64,000 bases of DNA from Pseudomonas sp. NKUCC02_KPG (GCF_019345465.1 NZ_JAHKRC010000001.1:124001-188000); one strand, 5' to 3'. Shown: positions 27,116 through 37,892, counted from the first letter of the stretch. Numbers and translations: made by a program. The notes: generated from the sequence alone by a model not told the origin.

Positions 27116-28660
27116 ATGCCCCGTAAAACCTGGCGCGAAGCGCTAGCTGCCTATTCCAGCCCCTCAACCCTTGTGCTGTTACTGCTCGGTTTTGCCGCCG
27201 GTTTGCCGTACATGCTGGTTTTTTCAACGCTCTCCGTGTGGCTGCGCGAAGCCGGTGTGGCCCGTGAAACCATTGGCTATGCCAGCCTGATCGGTCTGGC
27301 TTACGCCTTTAAATGGGTGTGGTCCCCGCTGCTGGACCAATGGCGTTTACCGCTGCTCGGAAAACTTGGCAGGCGTCGTTCATGGCTGGTGCTGTCGCAG
27401 TCGCTGGTGATCCTGGGCCTGATCGGCATGGGCTTTTGCGACCCGCAAAAACACCTCTCCTGGCTGATTGCCATCGCGGTGGTCGTGTCCTTCGCCTCGG
27501 CGACCCAGGACATCGCCGTGGATGCCTACCGCCTGGAAATCGCAGAAGACAATCGTCAGGCTGCGCTCGCTGCCAGTTATATGTCCGGCTATCGCGTGGC
27601 AGCCCTGCTGGCCACCGCAGGCGCCCTGTTCTTTGCCGAGGGCTTCGGCTCGACGGGCTTTAACTACAAACATTCGGCCTGGACCGGTACTTATGTGCTG
27701 TTCGGCCTGCTCATGGTGCCAGCACTGCTCACCACCCTGTTCATGCGCGAGCCCCCGGTACCGCTGCGCACCCAACTGTCGGCCGGGCGCTACAGTTTTG
27801 GCCATCAGCTGGCGTCTGTATTCGTACTGATCGTCTTGCTTGTTTCAGTACCGGCGATGTTCACGCAGCTCTACAACACCGATTTTGCAGGCGTCCTGTT
27901 CGAGGGCGTCAGCCCGATGACACTGGTGCTTGAAGACAGGGCATTTCTGCGCGCCATCCTGTACACGCTGCTCACGGTGCTGTGCCTCTCGACCTTTGGA
28001 CGACGCGGGCTGGCGCCAGTCCTGACACCGGTTAATGACTTTATCCTGCGTTATCGCTGGCAAGCCCTTCTGCTGCTGGGCCTGATTGCCACTTACCGCA
28101 TGTCTGACACGGTCATGGGCGTGATGGCCAACGTGTTCTATATCGACCAAGGGTTCACCAAGGACCAGATCGCCGGGGTCAGCAAGATTTTCGGCTTGAT
28201 CATGACCCTCGTTGGCGCTGGCATGGGCGGTTTGCTTATCGTGCGCTTCGGCATTTTGCCGATCCTGCTGATTGGAGGGGCGGCATCAGCAAGCACCAAC
28301 CTGCTATTTATGTTGCTGGCAGACATGGGCCCGAACCTGGACATGCTGATCGTCACTATCTCTCTCGACAACTTCAGCTCCGGCCTCGCCACCTCTGCAT
28401 TCGTCGCCTATCTGTCCAGCCTGACAAACCTCAAGTTTTCGGCCACCCAGTACGCCCTGCTCAGCTCCATCATGCTACTGCTGCCACGCCTGATGGGCGG
28501 CTATTCAGGGGTTCTGGTGGAAAAGTTCGGCTATCACAACTTCTTTATCATCACGGCACTGATGGGCATCCCTACCTTGCTGCTGATCAGCCTGCACTGG
28601 TTTCAGGAAAGCCGCCGGGCCCGCCAGAAGCCCGCTGTAGACCTCGAAAAACAGCCATAA
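27116..28660 (+). CDS. ampG: Muropeptide permease AmpG
   Basis: A 514-residue major-facilitator protein of 12-14 TM segments that imports GlcNAc-anhydroMurNAc peptides for cell-wall recycling and so influences AmpC beta-lactamase induction. The family start [27 protein letters not shown] and the block [13 protein letters not shown] are clear. ATG at 27116. Same order (ATL then AmpG) is seen around PA4393. Length is a little below the 594 of P. aeruginosa AmpG. Confidence 0.93.
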   Translation: MPRKTWREALAAYSSPSTLVLLLLGFAAGLPYMLVFSTLSVWLREAGVARETIGYASLIGLAYAFKWVWSPLLDQWRLPLLGKLGRRRSWLVLSQSLVILGLIGMGFCDPQKHLSWLIAIAVVVSFASATQDIAVDAYRLEIAEDNRQAALAASYMSGYRVAALLATAGALFFAEGFGSTGFNYKHSAWTGTYVLFGLLMVPALLTTLFMREPPVPLRTQLSAGRYSFGHQLASVFVLIVLLVSVPAMFTQLYNTDFAGVLFEGVSPMTLVLEDRAFLRAILYTLLTVLCLSTFGRRGLAPVLTPVNDFILRYRWQALLLLGLIATYRMSDTVMGVMANVFYIDQGFTKDQIAGVSKIFGLIMTLVGAGMGGLLIVRFGILPILLIGGAASASTNLLFMLLADMGPNLDMLIVTISLDNFSSGLATSAFVAYLSSLTNLKFSATQYALLSSIMLLLPRLMGGYSGVLVEKFGYHNFFIITALMGIPTLLLISLHWFQESRRARQKPAVDLEKQP

Positions 28661-28763
28661 ATCTGCGGGGGAAGCACTCTCCCCCGCCCGCGCTGTACGC
28701 AAACTGATCTCGCCCGTACAATGCGAGGTCATTTCTAGTCATCAGCAACGGCCACGACTAACC

Positions 28764-30479
28764 ATGCGCACCAGCCAATATTTGCTCGCCACACAGAAAG
28801 AAACGCCTTCCGATGCGGTCGTTATCAGCCACCAGCTGATGCTGCGCGCCGGCATGATTCGCAAACTTGCTTCCGGCCTGTACACCTGGCTGCCCATGGG
28901 CCTGCGGATCATGCGCAAGGCCGAAGCCATTGTTCGCGAAGAAATGAACGCTGCAGGTGCTCTTGAAGTGCTGATGCCGAGCATCCAGCCAGCTGAGCTG
29001 TGGCAGGAATCCGGTCGCTGGGAAGAATACGGCGCCGAACTGCTGCGCCTGAAAGATCGCCATGGTCGCGAGTTCTGCGTAGGCCCGACCCACGAAGAAG
29101 TCATCACCGACCTGTGCCGCAACGAGCTCAACAGCTACAAGCAGTTGCCGATCAATCTGTACCAGATCCAGACCAAATTCCGTGACGAAACCCGCCCGCG
29201 CTTCGGCTTGATGCGCGGCCGCGAGTTCATCATGAAGGACGCCTACTCTTTCCACGTCGACAACGCTTCGCTGCAGGTCACTTATGACCGCATGCACCAG
29301 GCCTACTGCAATGTATTCACCCGCCTGGGCCTGAACTTCCGTCCGGTTGAAGCTGACAACGGCTCCATCGGCGGCGCCGGTTCCCACGAGTTCCACGTTC
29401 TGGCCGAGTCTGGCGAAGACGACATCGTGTTCAGCAATGGTTCCGACTACGCGGCCAACATCGAAAAAGCCGAAGCCGTTCCAGTCGAAACCTCGCGCCC
29501 TGCTGCCACCCAGGAGCTGCGCCTGGTCGACACGCCAGATGCCAAGACCATCGCCCAACTGGTCGATGGCTATGACCTGGCCATCGAAAAAACCGTCAAG
29601 ACCCTGATTGTTCACGCCGCCGAAGAAGGCAAGCTGATCGCTCTGGTTATTCGCGGTGATCACGAACTTAACGAAATCAAGGCTGGCAACCACCCGCTGG
29701 TAGCAAGCCCGCTGGTCATGGCTTCGGACGCAGAACTACGTGACGCCATCGGCGCCGGTGCAGGCTCCCTGGGCCCGCTGAACCTGCCGCTGCCGTGCAT
29801 CATTGACCGTTCGGTCGAATTGATGAGCGACTTCGGCGTGGGCGCCAACATCGATGACAAGCACTACTTCGGCGTGAACTGGGAACGCGACCTGCCGGTT
29901 CCGACCGTTGCCGACCTGCGCAACGTGGTCGCTGGCGACCCGAGCCCGGATGGCAAGGGCACACTGGAAATCAAGCGCGGCATCGAAGTGGGTCACATCT
30001 TCCAGCTGGGCACCAAGTACAGCGAAGCGATGAAGTGCCAAGTGCTGGGCGAAAACGGCAAGCCGGTAACCCTGGCAATGGGTTGCTACGGCATCGGTGT
30101 TTCCCGCGTCGTGGCAGCAGCCATCGAGCAGAACAACGACGAGCGCGGCATTATCTGGAGCGATGCCCTGGCACCTTTCCAGGTCGCACTGGTTCCACTG
30201 CGCTACGAGACCGAAGCCGTACGCGAAGCCACCGACAAGCTCTATGCCGAACTGACGGCCGCAGGCTTTGAAGTGCTACTGGACGACCGCGACAAGAAAA
30301 CCAGCCCGGGTATCAAGTTCGCCGACATGGAACTGATCGGCATCCCTCACCGGATCGTGGTCAGTGACCGTGGCCTTGCAGAAGGCAATCTGGAATACAA
30401 GAGCCGCACCGAAGCAGAGCCTCAAGCCCTGCCCGTTGCTGATGTGCTTGCCTTCCTTCAAGCCCGTATCGCTCGCTGA
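28764..30479 (+). CDS. proS: Prolyl-tRNA synthetase (bacterial type with editing insert)
   Basis: A 571-residue class II synthetase. Motif 1 ([20 protein letters not shown]), motif 2 ([21 protein letters not shown]) and motif 3 ([13 protein letters not shown]) flank an INS editing domain (about 225-405) that clears Ala-tRNA(Pro), and an anticodon-binding domain ends the protein. Full length and standard start [18 protein letters not shown]. Confidence 0.98.
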   Translation: MRTSQYLLATQKETPSDAVVISHQLMLRAGMIRKLASGLYTWLPMGLRIMRKAEAIVREEMNAAGALEVLMPSIQPAELWQESGRWEEYGAELLRLKDRHGREFCVGPTHEEVITDLCRNELNSYKQLPINLYQIQTKFRDETRPRFGLMRGREFIMKDAYSFHVDNASLQVTYDRMHQAYCNVFTRLGLNFRPVEADNGSIGGAGSHEFHVLAESGEDDIVFSNGSDYAANIEKAEAVPVETSRPAATQELRLVDTPDAKTIAQLVDGYDLAIEKTVKTLIVHAAEEGKLIALVIRGDHELNEIKAGNHPLVASPLVMASDAELRDAIGAGAGSLGPLNLPLPCIIDRSVELMSDFGVGANIDDKHYFGVNWERDLPVPTVADLRNVVAGDPSPDGKGTLEIKRGIEVGHIFQLGTKYSEAMKCQVLGENGKPVTLAMGCYGIGVSRVVAAAIEQNNDERGIIWSDALAPFQVALVPLRYETEAVREATDKLYAELTAAGFEVLLDDRDKKTSPGIKFADMELIGIPHRIVVSDRGLAEGNLEYKSRTEAEPQALPVADVLAFLQARIAR

Positions 30480-30496
30480 AACCAGATAGAGGCGTC

Positions 30497-31450
30497 ATGT
30501 TCAAGCGAAGTACCTTAACCCTCGCAGGTGCCGCCATGTGCGGCACCTTGCTGCTGAGCGGCTGTGCCAATCACATGTCGCAACGCAGTGAGCACGAGGA
30601 GCGAATCGAGCGAAAGCTGCTCGCCCACAGCCTCCTGATCGATGTTGGCTCGCCAGCAGTGCTTGAGCTGCCGCAACGCCGTGTGCGCATCAATGAACAG
30701 AAGACCTTTGAGGTCACCGAGTTCGATGTCACGCGCCATTACGACCGCTACACCCCGTACCAGCCCTGGCGCGAAGTCTATGAGATTCCGCTGGGGGCGG
30801 TGGCTATCGTCGCAGGGGTGGGTGCCAATGTGCTTAACGTGTTCATGTTCGGGCAACTTCCTGACAGCGTGACCAAAGACTGGATCAACTACGGCTTTGC
30901 GGGCATCAACCCTGCAATGAACGTGCAGTCCCACGGTCGCGCCGAACAGAACCTGGCCGGTATTGATGATGTTCAGCGCGACAAGCGCCTGGAGTATTCA
31001 AGCTTGCCCTGGTCGGAACGCCCGGTTGTGGTCAAGGCTGGCAAGCAGACTCATGAGCTGACGACTGATCGCAACGGTGTATTGCGCCTCAACCTGCTGG
31101 ACAGCCCTTTTGCCGAGCAAGACCTCAATCACATCGGCAAGCTGACCATCATGGTTGAAGACGCTCAGGACGAGACCCACTCGAACTCAACCCTGTCGAT
31201 CAGCAGCAACCTGCGTGGCAAGCTGCTTGAAGCGCACAACCTGATTTACGACGACCTGGAGGGCGACGACGTCACCCAATGGGTACATCGGGTCAAGCGC
31301 TTGTCAGAACTGGGACTGGAAGAAGAAGCCAGCGAGCTGGAACAAAGCCTGATCGAACTCACACGCAACGATCCCGAGCTACAACGTGAGTTCCTTCATT
31401 CTCTGACCAAGGATGCCGGGCGGCTGGTGGCGGATCCGGGCGTCAGCTGA
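30497..31450 (+). CDS. Lipoprotein of unknown function (PA0957-like)
   Basis: A 317-residue lipoprotein with signal and lipobox LLLSGC (Cys near residue 23). The mature part has no catalytic motif I can name; a glycine/alanine-rich hydrophobic stretch (AVAIVAGVGANVLNVFMFG, about 98-116) could touch the membrane and the C-terminal third is helical and acidic (LGLEEEASELEQ). It starts 17 bases after proS, with AGAGG upstream, and is probably co-transcribed; the same pair exists in P. aeruginosa (PA0956-PA0957). Confidence 0.82.
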   Translation: MFKRSTLTLAGAAMCGTLLLSGCANHMSQRSEHEERIERKLLAHSLLIDVGSPAVLELPQRRVRINEQKTFEVTEFDVTRHYDRYTPYQPWREVYEIPLGAVAIVAGVGANVLNVFMFGQLPDSVTKDWINYGFAGINPAMNVQSHGRAEQNLAGIDDVQRDKRLEYSSLPWSERPVVVKAGKQTHELTTDRNGVLRLNLLDSPFAEQDLNHIGKLTIMVEDAQDETHSNSTLSISSNLRGKLLEAHNLIYDDLEGDDVTQWVHRVKRLSELGLEEEASELEQSLIELTRNDPELQREFLHSLTKDAGRLVADPGVS

Positions 31451-31460
31451 CACATGCCCT

Positions 31461-31564
31461 TGTAGTCGCTGCCGCAGGCTGCGAGAAGGGCCGCAGGCTC
31501 TTCGTGTTCTGGGGCTGCCTCGCCCCCCACCTCATCGCAGTCTCGTACCTCGTCAGCGACTACA
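31461..31564. repeat. REPIN, family B (imperfect)
   Basis: TGTAGTCGCTGCCGCAGGCT at the left is mirrored by a decayed right arm ending CAGCGACTACA. It fills the gap between the convergent lipoprotein and dinB genes. Confidence 0.75.
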
Positions 31565-31573
31565 GTTATTTGC

Positions 31574-32635
31574 CTACCCCTTGAACAGCTCCAGCTGCTC
31601 AAACCCGCTGTTCAAATCCTGCAAACGCACGCCAAGCCCGAGCAATCGAACGGGCTTGGCGCCGCGTGCAAACGCCTGGCTCAACAATCCCTCATAACTC
31701 TCAAGGTCACGCCCGGCACCGGACTGCTCCAGCGTGGTCTGGGTAAAATCGTGGAATTTGACTTTGACGAACGGCTTGCCTGGACGATAACTGCTGTCTA
31801 TACGCGCAATGCGGCGAGTCAGCGTCTCCAGCAACTCCGGTAGTTTTTCCAGGCAACTGGCCAGATCCGGCAAATCGGTATCGTAGGTATTTTCCACGCT
31901 AACAGACTGACGTCGACTGTCGCTCTGCACCAGACGGTCATCAATCCCCCGCGACAACCCCCACAATCGCTCACCGAAACTGCCGAACTCACGCACAAGT
32001 GCCAGTTTGTTCCAGTCACGCAACTGCAGGCAGGTCTCAATCCCCAACCGCCCCAGCTTGTCCGCCGTGACCTTGCCCACGCCATGCAACTTGTTGACTG
32101 GCAACGCCGACACGAAATCTTCAACGTGATCCGGAGTAATGACGAACAGCCCATTGGGCTTCTTCCAGTCGCTGGCAATTTTGGCCAGAAACTTGTTCGG
32201 TGCTACACCCGCCGAGACGGTGATGTGCAGTTGATTGGAGACCCTGCGCCGAATTTCCTGGGCAATGCGCGTGGCACTGCCCGAAAAATGCGGGCTATCA
32301 GACACATCCAGGTAAGCCTCATCCAATGACAGCGGCTCTATCAAGTCGGTGTAATCGCGCAAAATGCCGTGGATTTCTTTCGACGCTTCTTTATAGGCAT
32401 CCATCCTGCCGTTAACGATGATCAGATCCGGGCACAGTTTGAGTGCATGCCGGGACGCCATCGCCGAGCGCACACCATAAGCCCGCGCCTCGTAGTTACA
32501 GGTCGAGATTACCCCCCGACGGTCAGCCGAACCCCCGACTGCCATCGGCTTGTTTGCCAGGCTCGGGTCATCGCGCATCTCAATAGCGGCATAGAAACAG
32601 TCACAGTCGACGTGGATGATTTTGCGCTGCGTCAT
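31574..32635 (-). CDS. dinB: DNA polymerase IV (Y-family translesion polymerase)
   Basis: A 353-residue Y-family polymerase. Catalytic acids are in HVDCDCFYAAIEM (Asp near 8) and LSLDEAYLDVSD (Asp/Glu near 103-104); thumb HhH (KLHGVGKVTADKLG) and little-finger domains follow, and the extreme end LEQLELFKG resembles a beta-clamp-binding QLxLF site. It bypasses bulky lesions in the SOS response; a LexA box lies 59 bases upstream. Confidence 0.97.
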   Translation of the reverse strand: MTQRKIIHVDCDCFYAAIEMRDDPSLANKPMAVGGSADRRGVISTCNYEARAYGVRSAMASRHALKLCPDLIIVNGRMDAYKEASKEIHGILRDYTDLIEPLSLDEAYLDVSDSPHFSGSATRIAQEIRRRVSNQLHITVSAGVAPNKFLAKIASDWKKPNGLFVITPDHVEDFVSALPVNKLHGVGKVTADKLGRLGIETCLQLRDWNKLALVREFGSFGERLWGLSRGIDDRLVQSDSRRQSVSVENTYDTDLPDLASCLEKLPELLETLTRRIARIDSSYRPGKPFVKVKFHDFTQTTLEQSGAGRDLESYEGLLSQAFARGAKPVRLLGLGVRLQDLNSGFEQLELFKG

Positions 32636-32693
32636 GTAAGGCGACGTTCTTCAGGGGAGTAGGCAATGCGGATTGCCAGTATGTCACCACCAA

Positions 32694-32709
32694 CTGTATA
32701 TAGCACCAG
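32694..32709 (-). promoter_or_regulatory. LexA (SOS) box upstream of dinB
   Basis: On the minus strand CTGGTGCTATATACAG fits CTG-N10-CAG with an AT-rich core, 59 bases before the dinB start. Confidence 0.85.
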
Positions 32710-32884
32710 TGGTCTCGACTCTCCCCGACAGACGTGGGAAATATCGCCATTGAATTTGTTTTTTCAATCGAATCTTGCCCGTCAATAGAGCTACACCCCA
32801 TATGGAACATGGCCTGCAGGCCTTTTTATAACCGGATTTTCTATCTAACCAATTGACGCAGAACGAATTTTTCTAAATTAAGGT

Positions 32885-32912
32885 TTGACAGCCCAGCGGA
32901 TCGCTGTAGAAT
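32885..32912 (+). promoter_or_regulatory. Sigma-70 promoter of first initiator tRNA
   Basis: TTGACA (32885-32890), 16-base spacer, TAGAAT (32907-32912), ending 12 bases before the tRNA. Confidence 0.85.
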
Positions 32913-32924
32913 CCACCCCACAGA

Positions 32925-33001
<77 letters not shown>

Positions 33002-33007
33002 AACATC

Positions 33008-33039
33008 GAAAAAGGCTACTCGAAAGAGTGGCCTTTTTT
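33008..33039 (+). terminator. Terminator of tRNA-fMet copy 1
   Basis: AAAAAGGCTACTC-GAAA-GAGTGGCCTTTTTT: stem with one G-T pair and a T-run, 7 bases after the tRNA. Confidence 0.9.
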
Positions 33040-33187
33040 GTGCGCGCCTGTTTTGTAGCTCGCCTGACTTGCGACGGCTTCGCCGCCGAACGCAGCCTTC
33101 GTTCCTCGGCAGCTGCAACAGACCGAACTGCCCCCACCCAAAAACAGGCCTGTTTTGATCTTATTCAGGTCATTTATGCATTAAAGG

Positions 33188-33215
33188 TTGACTCCCCCAC
33201 TCATCACTGTAGAGT
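33188..33215 (+). promoter_or_regulatory. Sigma-70 promoter of second initiator tRNA
   Basis: TTGACT (33188-33193), 16-base spacer, TAGAGT (33210-33215). One mismatch more per box than in copies 1 and 3. A worn family B repeat (33055-33115) lies upstream. Confidence 0.8.
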
Positions 33216-33227
33216 GCGCCCCACAGA

Positions 33228-33304
<77 letters not shown>

Positions 33305-33310
33305 AACATT

Positions 33311-33340
33311 AAAAGGCTACTCGAAAGAGTGGCCTTTTTT
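33311..33340 (+). terminator. Terminator of tRNA-fMet copy 2
   Basis: Same hairpin as after copy 1 (AAGGCTACTC-GAAA-GAGTGGCCTTTTTT). Confidence 0.9.
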
Positions 33341-33425
33341 GTGCCCGGGTGTTTTACCCGCCTTCTGCACGTCACGAGCCGGAGGAATTAAAACCGGGTA
33401 TTTCAACCGCTTACGACATTTAAGG

Positions 33426-33453
33426 TTGACACCCGCACGATCCTCTGTAGAAT
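33426..33453 (+). promoter_or_regulatory. Sigma-70 promoter of third initiator tRNA
   Basis: TTGACA (33426-33431), 16-base spacer, TAGAAT (33448-33453). Confidence 0.85.
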
Positions 33454-33466
33454 GCGCCCACACAGA

Positions 33467-33543
<77 letters not shown>

Positions 33544-33549
33544 AACATC

Positions 33550-33581
33550 AAAAAAGGCTACTCGAAAGAGTGGCCTTTTTT
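33550..33581 (+). terminator. Terminator of tRNA-fMet copy 3
   Basis: Same hairpin as the first two (AAAGGCTACTC-GAAA-GAGTGGCCTTTTTT). Confidence 0.9.
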
Positions 33582-33802
33582 GTGCGCGCTCGAAAAGTAT
33601 GGGGAAAACGGTTATTGACGCTCAACGTCATATTCCTGAAAGTCCCGTCGTCTATGCTGTCCGGCAATAATTACCCTTTTTGTACAGGCCAAACCTGAAC
33701 CTCAGGCAAACAGCCAAACATATTTAGAAATATTTTCACCAAAAGGATTGGTAACTTGAGCCTATGCCTCCATCCTATCGCGCACGATCCACGAGGTGAT
33801 TG

Positions 33803-36445
33803 ATGCCCGATAATTCGCCAGAACTTAAAGAAGCCGTCACAGCAGCCCACCCGATTGCCGCAACTCGTTTGCGCTGGCTGGATTTGCTGAGCAAGTATCG
33901 CCAACCCATTGGTCTGGCAATCACTTTGTTGCTGTTTGCGATAGCACTGATTGCCTGTCGCCACCTGCTCAGCGAACTTGACCTGTACGCCCTGCACGAC
34001 TCGATCCTGGAAGTCCCCAAGCCCGCCCTCCTCGGTGCAGTGGCCGCGACTGCCGTGGGCTTTGTGATACTGCTGGGGTATGAGTGGTCCGCCAGCCGGT
34101 ATGCCGGGGTCAAGCTGCCACCTAAAACCCTGGCATTGGGCGGCTTCACCGCCTTTGCCATCGGCAATGCCATCGGCCTGTCGCTGCTGTCCGGCGGCTC
34201 CGTGCGATATCGCCTGTATGCACGTCATGGCGTAGGCGCATCAGAAGTCGCCCACATGACGCTGTTCGCCAGCCTGTCACTGGGCTGTGCCTTGCCGCCA
34301 CTGGCAGCACTGGCAACGTTGAGCAACTTGCCCGCCGCCTCCGCCGCCCTGCACATCCCGGCTTATATACTGGGTGCAATTGCTTTCGCGGTTCTGGCCC
34401 TGTTCGGGTTATTGGCACTCGGCATCTATCGCCGCCGCCTTCCTGAGCAACCGATCCCGGACAACCTGCTGGTAAAGGCCGGGCGTCGCACATTACGCTT
34501 GCCAAGCCCGCGCCTGACCTTCCTGCAATTAGTCATTACAGCCCTGGACGTCGCTGCAGCGGCCACCGTGCTGTATTTGCTGCTACCCGAAGCGCCACCT
34601 TTTGGCGCCTTTATGCTGGTGTATCTGTTGGCGCTGGCTGCTGGCGTACTCAGCCACGTGCCCGGCGGTGTCGGGGTTTTCGAAGCCATCCTGCTGGCCG
34701 CCTTTGCCGACAAACTCGGCGCAGCACCTCTGGCGGCTGCCCTGCTGCTGTACCGCATGATCTATGTGATCCTGCCGCTGCTGATTGCCTGCCTGCTGTT
34801 GTTGCTGAACGAAGCCCAACGCCTGATCCATACCCGACAAAGCCTGCGGGTTGCCTCGGGCCTGGCCGCTCCGGTTCTGGCGGTCCTGGTATTTATGTCC
34901 GGCGTGGTGCTGCTGTTTTCCGGGGCCACTCCCGAAATTGACACACGCCTTGAGCACATCGGCTTTCTGATCCCGCACCGCCTGATTGACGCATCACACT
35001 TTGGCGCCAGCCTTATCGGCGTGCTGTGTCTGTTGCTTGCCCAAGGCCTGCGCCGGCGCCTGTCCGCTGCCTGGATGCTGACCACGATTCTGCTGCTGGT
35101 CGGCGCCGTGCTTTCCCTGCTCAAAGGCTTTGACTGGGAAGAAGCCACTATCCTGGTCCTGACCGCCAGCCTGCTGGGGCTGTTCCGCCGCTCGTTTTAC
35201 CGTCCGAGCCGCCTGACCGAGTTGCCGTTTTCACCCCTGTATCTGGTGGCCAGTGTCTGCGTGCTGGGCGCCTCGATCTGGCTGTTGCTGTTCGCCTATC
35301 AGGACGTTCCTTACAGCCATCAACTGTGGTGGCAGTTCACCCTCGACTCGGACGCCCCACGGGGCCTGCGCTCGTTGCTGGGCGCAGCCGTGCTGCTGGT
35401 GATCGTATCGCTGACCTGGCTATTGCGAACCGCACGCCCGGTGATTCTCCTGCCCGATGCCGCAGAGCTGGAAAAAGCCGGAAAAATCATCCTGGCCTCC
35501 GACCAGCCCGATGGTGGCCTGGCCCTGACCGGCGACAAGGCCCTGCTGTTCCACCCGGATGAAAATGCCTTCCTGATGTACGCCCGCCGCGGGCGCAGCC
35601 TGGTAGCACTGTACGACCCGATTGGACCGCCCCAGCAGCGTGCCGAGCTGATCTGGCAATTTCGCGACCTGTGCGACACCTTTCACGCCCGCCCCGTGTT
35701 CTATCAGGTCCGCGCCGAGAACCTGCCGTTTTACATGGACATTGGCCTGACCGCGATCAAGCTCGGAGAAGAAGCCCGGGTCGACTTGCACCGCTTTGAT
35801 CTCGAAGCCAAGGGCAAAGAGATGAAAGACCTGCGCTACACCTGGAACCGTGGCACCCGTGACGGTCTGTCACTGGAAATCCACGAACCGGGTGAGGCCC
35901 CGATGGATGAACTCAAGGCCATTTCGGATGCCTGGCTTACCGGCAAAAACGTACGGGAAAAAGGCTTCTCCCTGGGTCGCTTCAGCGAGGACTACATCAA
36001 GCACTTTCGCGTGGCAATTATTCGCTTTGAAGGCAAGCCGGTAGCCTTCGCCAACCTGCTTGAAACCCACAGCCATGAGCTGTCGAGCCTCGACCTGATG
36101 CGCTCGCACCCCGAAGCGCCAAAACTGACCATGGAATTCATGATGGTGGGTTTGATTCAGCATTATAAAAAGCATGGATACGCACGTTTCAGCCTGGGAA
36201 TGGTACCTCTGTCCGGCCTGCAACCCCGACGCGGCGCACCGTTGACCCAGCGTCTGGGGTCGATGCTGTTCCAGCGCGGCGAGCACCTGTACAACTTCCA
36301 GGGTTTGCGCCGCTTCAAAGATAAATTCCAGCCCGACTGGGAACCTCGTTACATGGCCGTGCCCGCCGGACTTGATCCGCTGGTAGCGCTGGCTGATACC
36401 GCCGCCCTGATTGCAGGCGGCTTGACTGGATTGGTGAAACGTTAA
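33803..36445 (+). CDS. mprF: Aminoacyl-phosphatidylglycerol synthase/flippase MprF
   Basis: An 880-residue bifunctional membrane protein. Residues about 25-560 hold some 13-14 TM segments (flippase part); the C-terminal cytoplasmic DUF2156 domain (about 560-860) transfers an amino acid from aminoacyl-tRNA to phosphatidylglycerol. In P. aeruginosa the product is alanyl-PG, which lowers surface charge and raises resistance to cationic peptides and acid. GAGGTGATTG precedes the ATG at 33803. Its TAA overlaps the start of virJ (TAATG), giving translational coupling to the presumed hydrolase. Confidence 0.94.
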   Translation: MPDNSPELKEAVTAAHPIAATRLRWLDLLSKYRQPIGLAITLLLFAIALIACRHLLSELDLYALHDSILEVPKPALLGAVAATAVGFVILLGYEWSASRYAGVKLPPKTLALGGFTAFAIGNAIGLSLLSGGSVRYRLYARHGVGASEVAHMTLFASLSLGCALPPLAALATLSNLPAASAALHIPAYILGAIAFAVLALFGLLALGIYRRRLPEQPIPDNLLVKAGRRTLRLPSPRLTFLQLVITALDVAAAATVLYLLLPEAPPFGAFMLVYLLALAAGVLSHVPGGVGVFEAILLAAFADKLGAAPLAAALLLYRMIYVILPLLIACLLLLLNEAQRLIHTRQSLRVASGLAAPVLAVLVFMSGVVLLFSGATPEIDTRLEHIGFLIPHRLIDASHFGASLIGVLCLLLAQGLRRRLSAAWMLTTILLLVGAVLSLLKGFDWEEATILVLTASLLGLFRRSFYRPSRLTELPFSPLYLVASVCVLGASIWLLLFAYQDVPYSHQLWWQFTLDSDAPRGLRSLLGAAVLLVIVSLTWLLRTARPVILLPDAAELEKAGKIILASDQPDGGLALTGDKALLFHPDENAFLMYARRGRSLVALYDPIGPPQQRAELIWQFRDLCDTFHARPVFYQVRAENLPFYMDIGLTAIKLGEEARVDLHRFDLEAKGKEMKDLRYTWNRGTRDGLSLEIHEPGEAPMDELKAISDAWLTGKNVREKGFSLGRFSEDYIKHFRVAIIRFEGKPVAFANLLETHSHELSSLDLMRSHPEAPKLTMEFMMVGLIQHYKKHGYARFSLGMVPLSGLQPRRGAPLTQRLGSMLFQRGEHLYNFQGLRRFKDKFQPDWEPRYMAVPAGLDPLVALADTAALIAGGLTGLVKR

Positions 36446-37725
36446 TGAAACATCGTTCCTGGCGGTTTTTGTTGCTTGCCTTGATAGTTCTGGTCGCACT
36501 GGCTGCAGGCGGCTATTGGTTCTGGAATCGCCCCGCGCCTGAGCCAACAATTGAACACCTGAGTCAAACCGATGGCTCGACCCTGACCAACGTCACTCCC
36601 GGTCAGAAAGCCCTGGCCCGGGTGGTGATCGCCACCCCCGCCGAAGAAGCGCTCAATGACAAGCAGTTAGTGGCCTTGAGCCGTGGCGGCAAAGCACAGG
36701 TCGTGCAGGTGATTCTGCCCAAAGATGATTGCACCCTGCAGCAGCAAGCCCTGCAAACTGCACTGCAACAACTCAAGGGCCCAGCGACGCTGGTCAGCGG
36801 TATCGGTCCGGGTGCAACCCTGGCTTGGCGCTGGCTGGCCGAGCAGACCAATGACAAGGCCCAGGCCGTGTCGGTCGGTTTCAAACTTGAAGAGCCCGGC
36901 TGCGCCCTGCCCGTTCCAAAAACCGCTGCCCACGGCAACTGGCTGGTGGCCTGGAACGACAACCCTGACGACCCGAGCGCTGCGTTCGTACGTGATCAAC
37001 CAAACGCTCAGACCAGCATCAGCGACTACGACATTCATTACCCGCAGGTACTGAGCAACGAACTGCGCAAAATACTGGTAGGCGATGAAAACGGCGGGTT
37101 GAGCATGCCGGTGGTCGAAGTGCCCGCAGGCCAGCAAAACAGCACCGTAACCCTGTTCCTGTCCGGTGACGGTGGCTGGCGAGACCTGGACCGCGATGTG
37201 GCCGGTGAAATGGCCAAGATCGGCTACCCGGTGGTCGGCATCGACATGCTGCGCTACTACTGGCAGCACAAAACACCCGAGCAAAGCGCCACCGACCTGA
37301 CCGAACTGATGCAGCATTACCGTCAGAAGTGGGGCACCCAGCGCTTTGTACTGGTGGGCTACTCGTTTGGTGCTGACGTTTTGCCTGCCACTTACAATCG
37401 CTTGCCTGAAGCCGAGCAAAAGCGGGTCGACGCCATCATGCTCCTGGCATTTGCCCGCAGTGGCAGCTTTGAGATCCATGTCGATGGCTGGCTCGGCAAA
37501 GCCGGCGCTGAAGCCGATACGGGCGAGGAAATGTCCAAGCTGCCTGCCAGCAAAGTGGTATGCATCTATGGCGCAGAAGAGGTGGATGAAAGCGGCTGCA
37601 CCGCCAAGACAGCCGTAGGCGAAAGCCTGAAACTGCCCGGCGGACACCACTTCGACGAAAACTACCCGGCCCTGGCCCAGCGCCTCGTAGACCTGATCAA
37701 GAAGCATCAGACGACTGCCGAGTAA
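36445..37725 (+). CDS. VirJ/AcvB-family periplasmic hydrolase (aminoacyl-PG hydrolase)
   Basis: A 426-residue protein with an N-terminal membrane anchor or signal ([20 protein letters not shown]) and two alpha/beta regions; the C-terminal VirJ domain has the nucleophile elbow GYSFGAD and a His in GGHHFDENYP. The P. aeruginosa homologue PA0919, also next to mprF, was shown to hydrolyse alanyl-PG in the periplasm. The one-base overlap with mprF makes a synthesis/turnover pair. Agrobacterium homologues AcvB/VirJ affect virulence by a related lipid effect. Confidence 0.9.
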   Translation: MKHRSWRFLLLALIVLVALAAGGYWFWNRPAPEPTIEHLSQTDGSTLTNVTPGQKALARVVIATPAEEALNDKQLVALSRGGKAQVVQVILPKDDCTLQQQALQTALQQLKGPATLVSGIGPGATLAWRWLAEQTNDKAQAVSVGFKLEEPGCALPVPKTAAHGNWLVAWNDNPDDPSAAFVRDQPNAQTSISDYDIHYPQVLSNELRKILVGDENGGLSMPVVEVPAGQQNSTVTLFLSGDGGWRDLDRDVAGEMAKIGYPVVGIDMLRYYWQHKTPEQSATDLTELMQHYRQKWGTQRFVLVGYSFGADVLPATYNRLPEAEQKRVDAIMLLAFARSGSFEIHVDGWLGKAGAEADTGEEMSKLPASKVVCIYGAEEVDESGCTAKTAVGESLKLPGGHHFDENYPALAQRLVDLIKKHQTTAE

Positions 37726-37732
37726 GCAACCT

Positions 37733-37817
37733 GTGGGAGCGGGCTTGCTCGCGATGGGTGCGCTGCGGTTTATCAGGCAAACCGCGGCGCCTGTATCGCG
37801 AGCAAGCCCGCTCCCAC
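37733..37817. repeat. REPIN, family A (near perfect)
   Basis: GTGGGAGCGGGCTTGCTCGC at the left and its exact complement at the right, 85 bases end to end, with an inner pair GCGGTTT...AAACCGC. It lies between convergent virJ and kup. Confidence 0.92.
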
Positions 37818-37838
37818 AAAAACGCCTCCCTCCTGCAC

Positions 37839-37873
37839 AAAAAAGCCCCGACTCTCACGAGCCGGGGCTTTTT
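37839..37873. terminator. Bidirectional terminator between virJ and kup
   Basis: AAAAAGCCCCG and CGGGGCTTTTT pair around a 12-base loop with A/T tails on both sides. Confidence 0.92.
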
Positions 37874-37892
37874 ATTGGCGACCTGAACGCGA

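Noticed and set aside
37733..37817. Possible CRISPR-like repeat
   Set aside because: Inverted, not direct, repeats; single units at scattered gene ends match REPINs.
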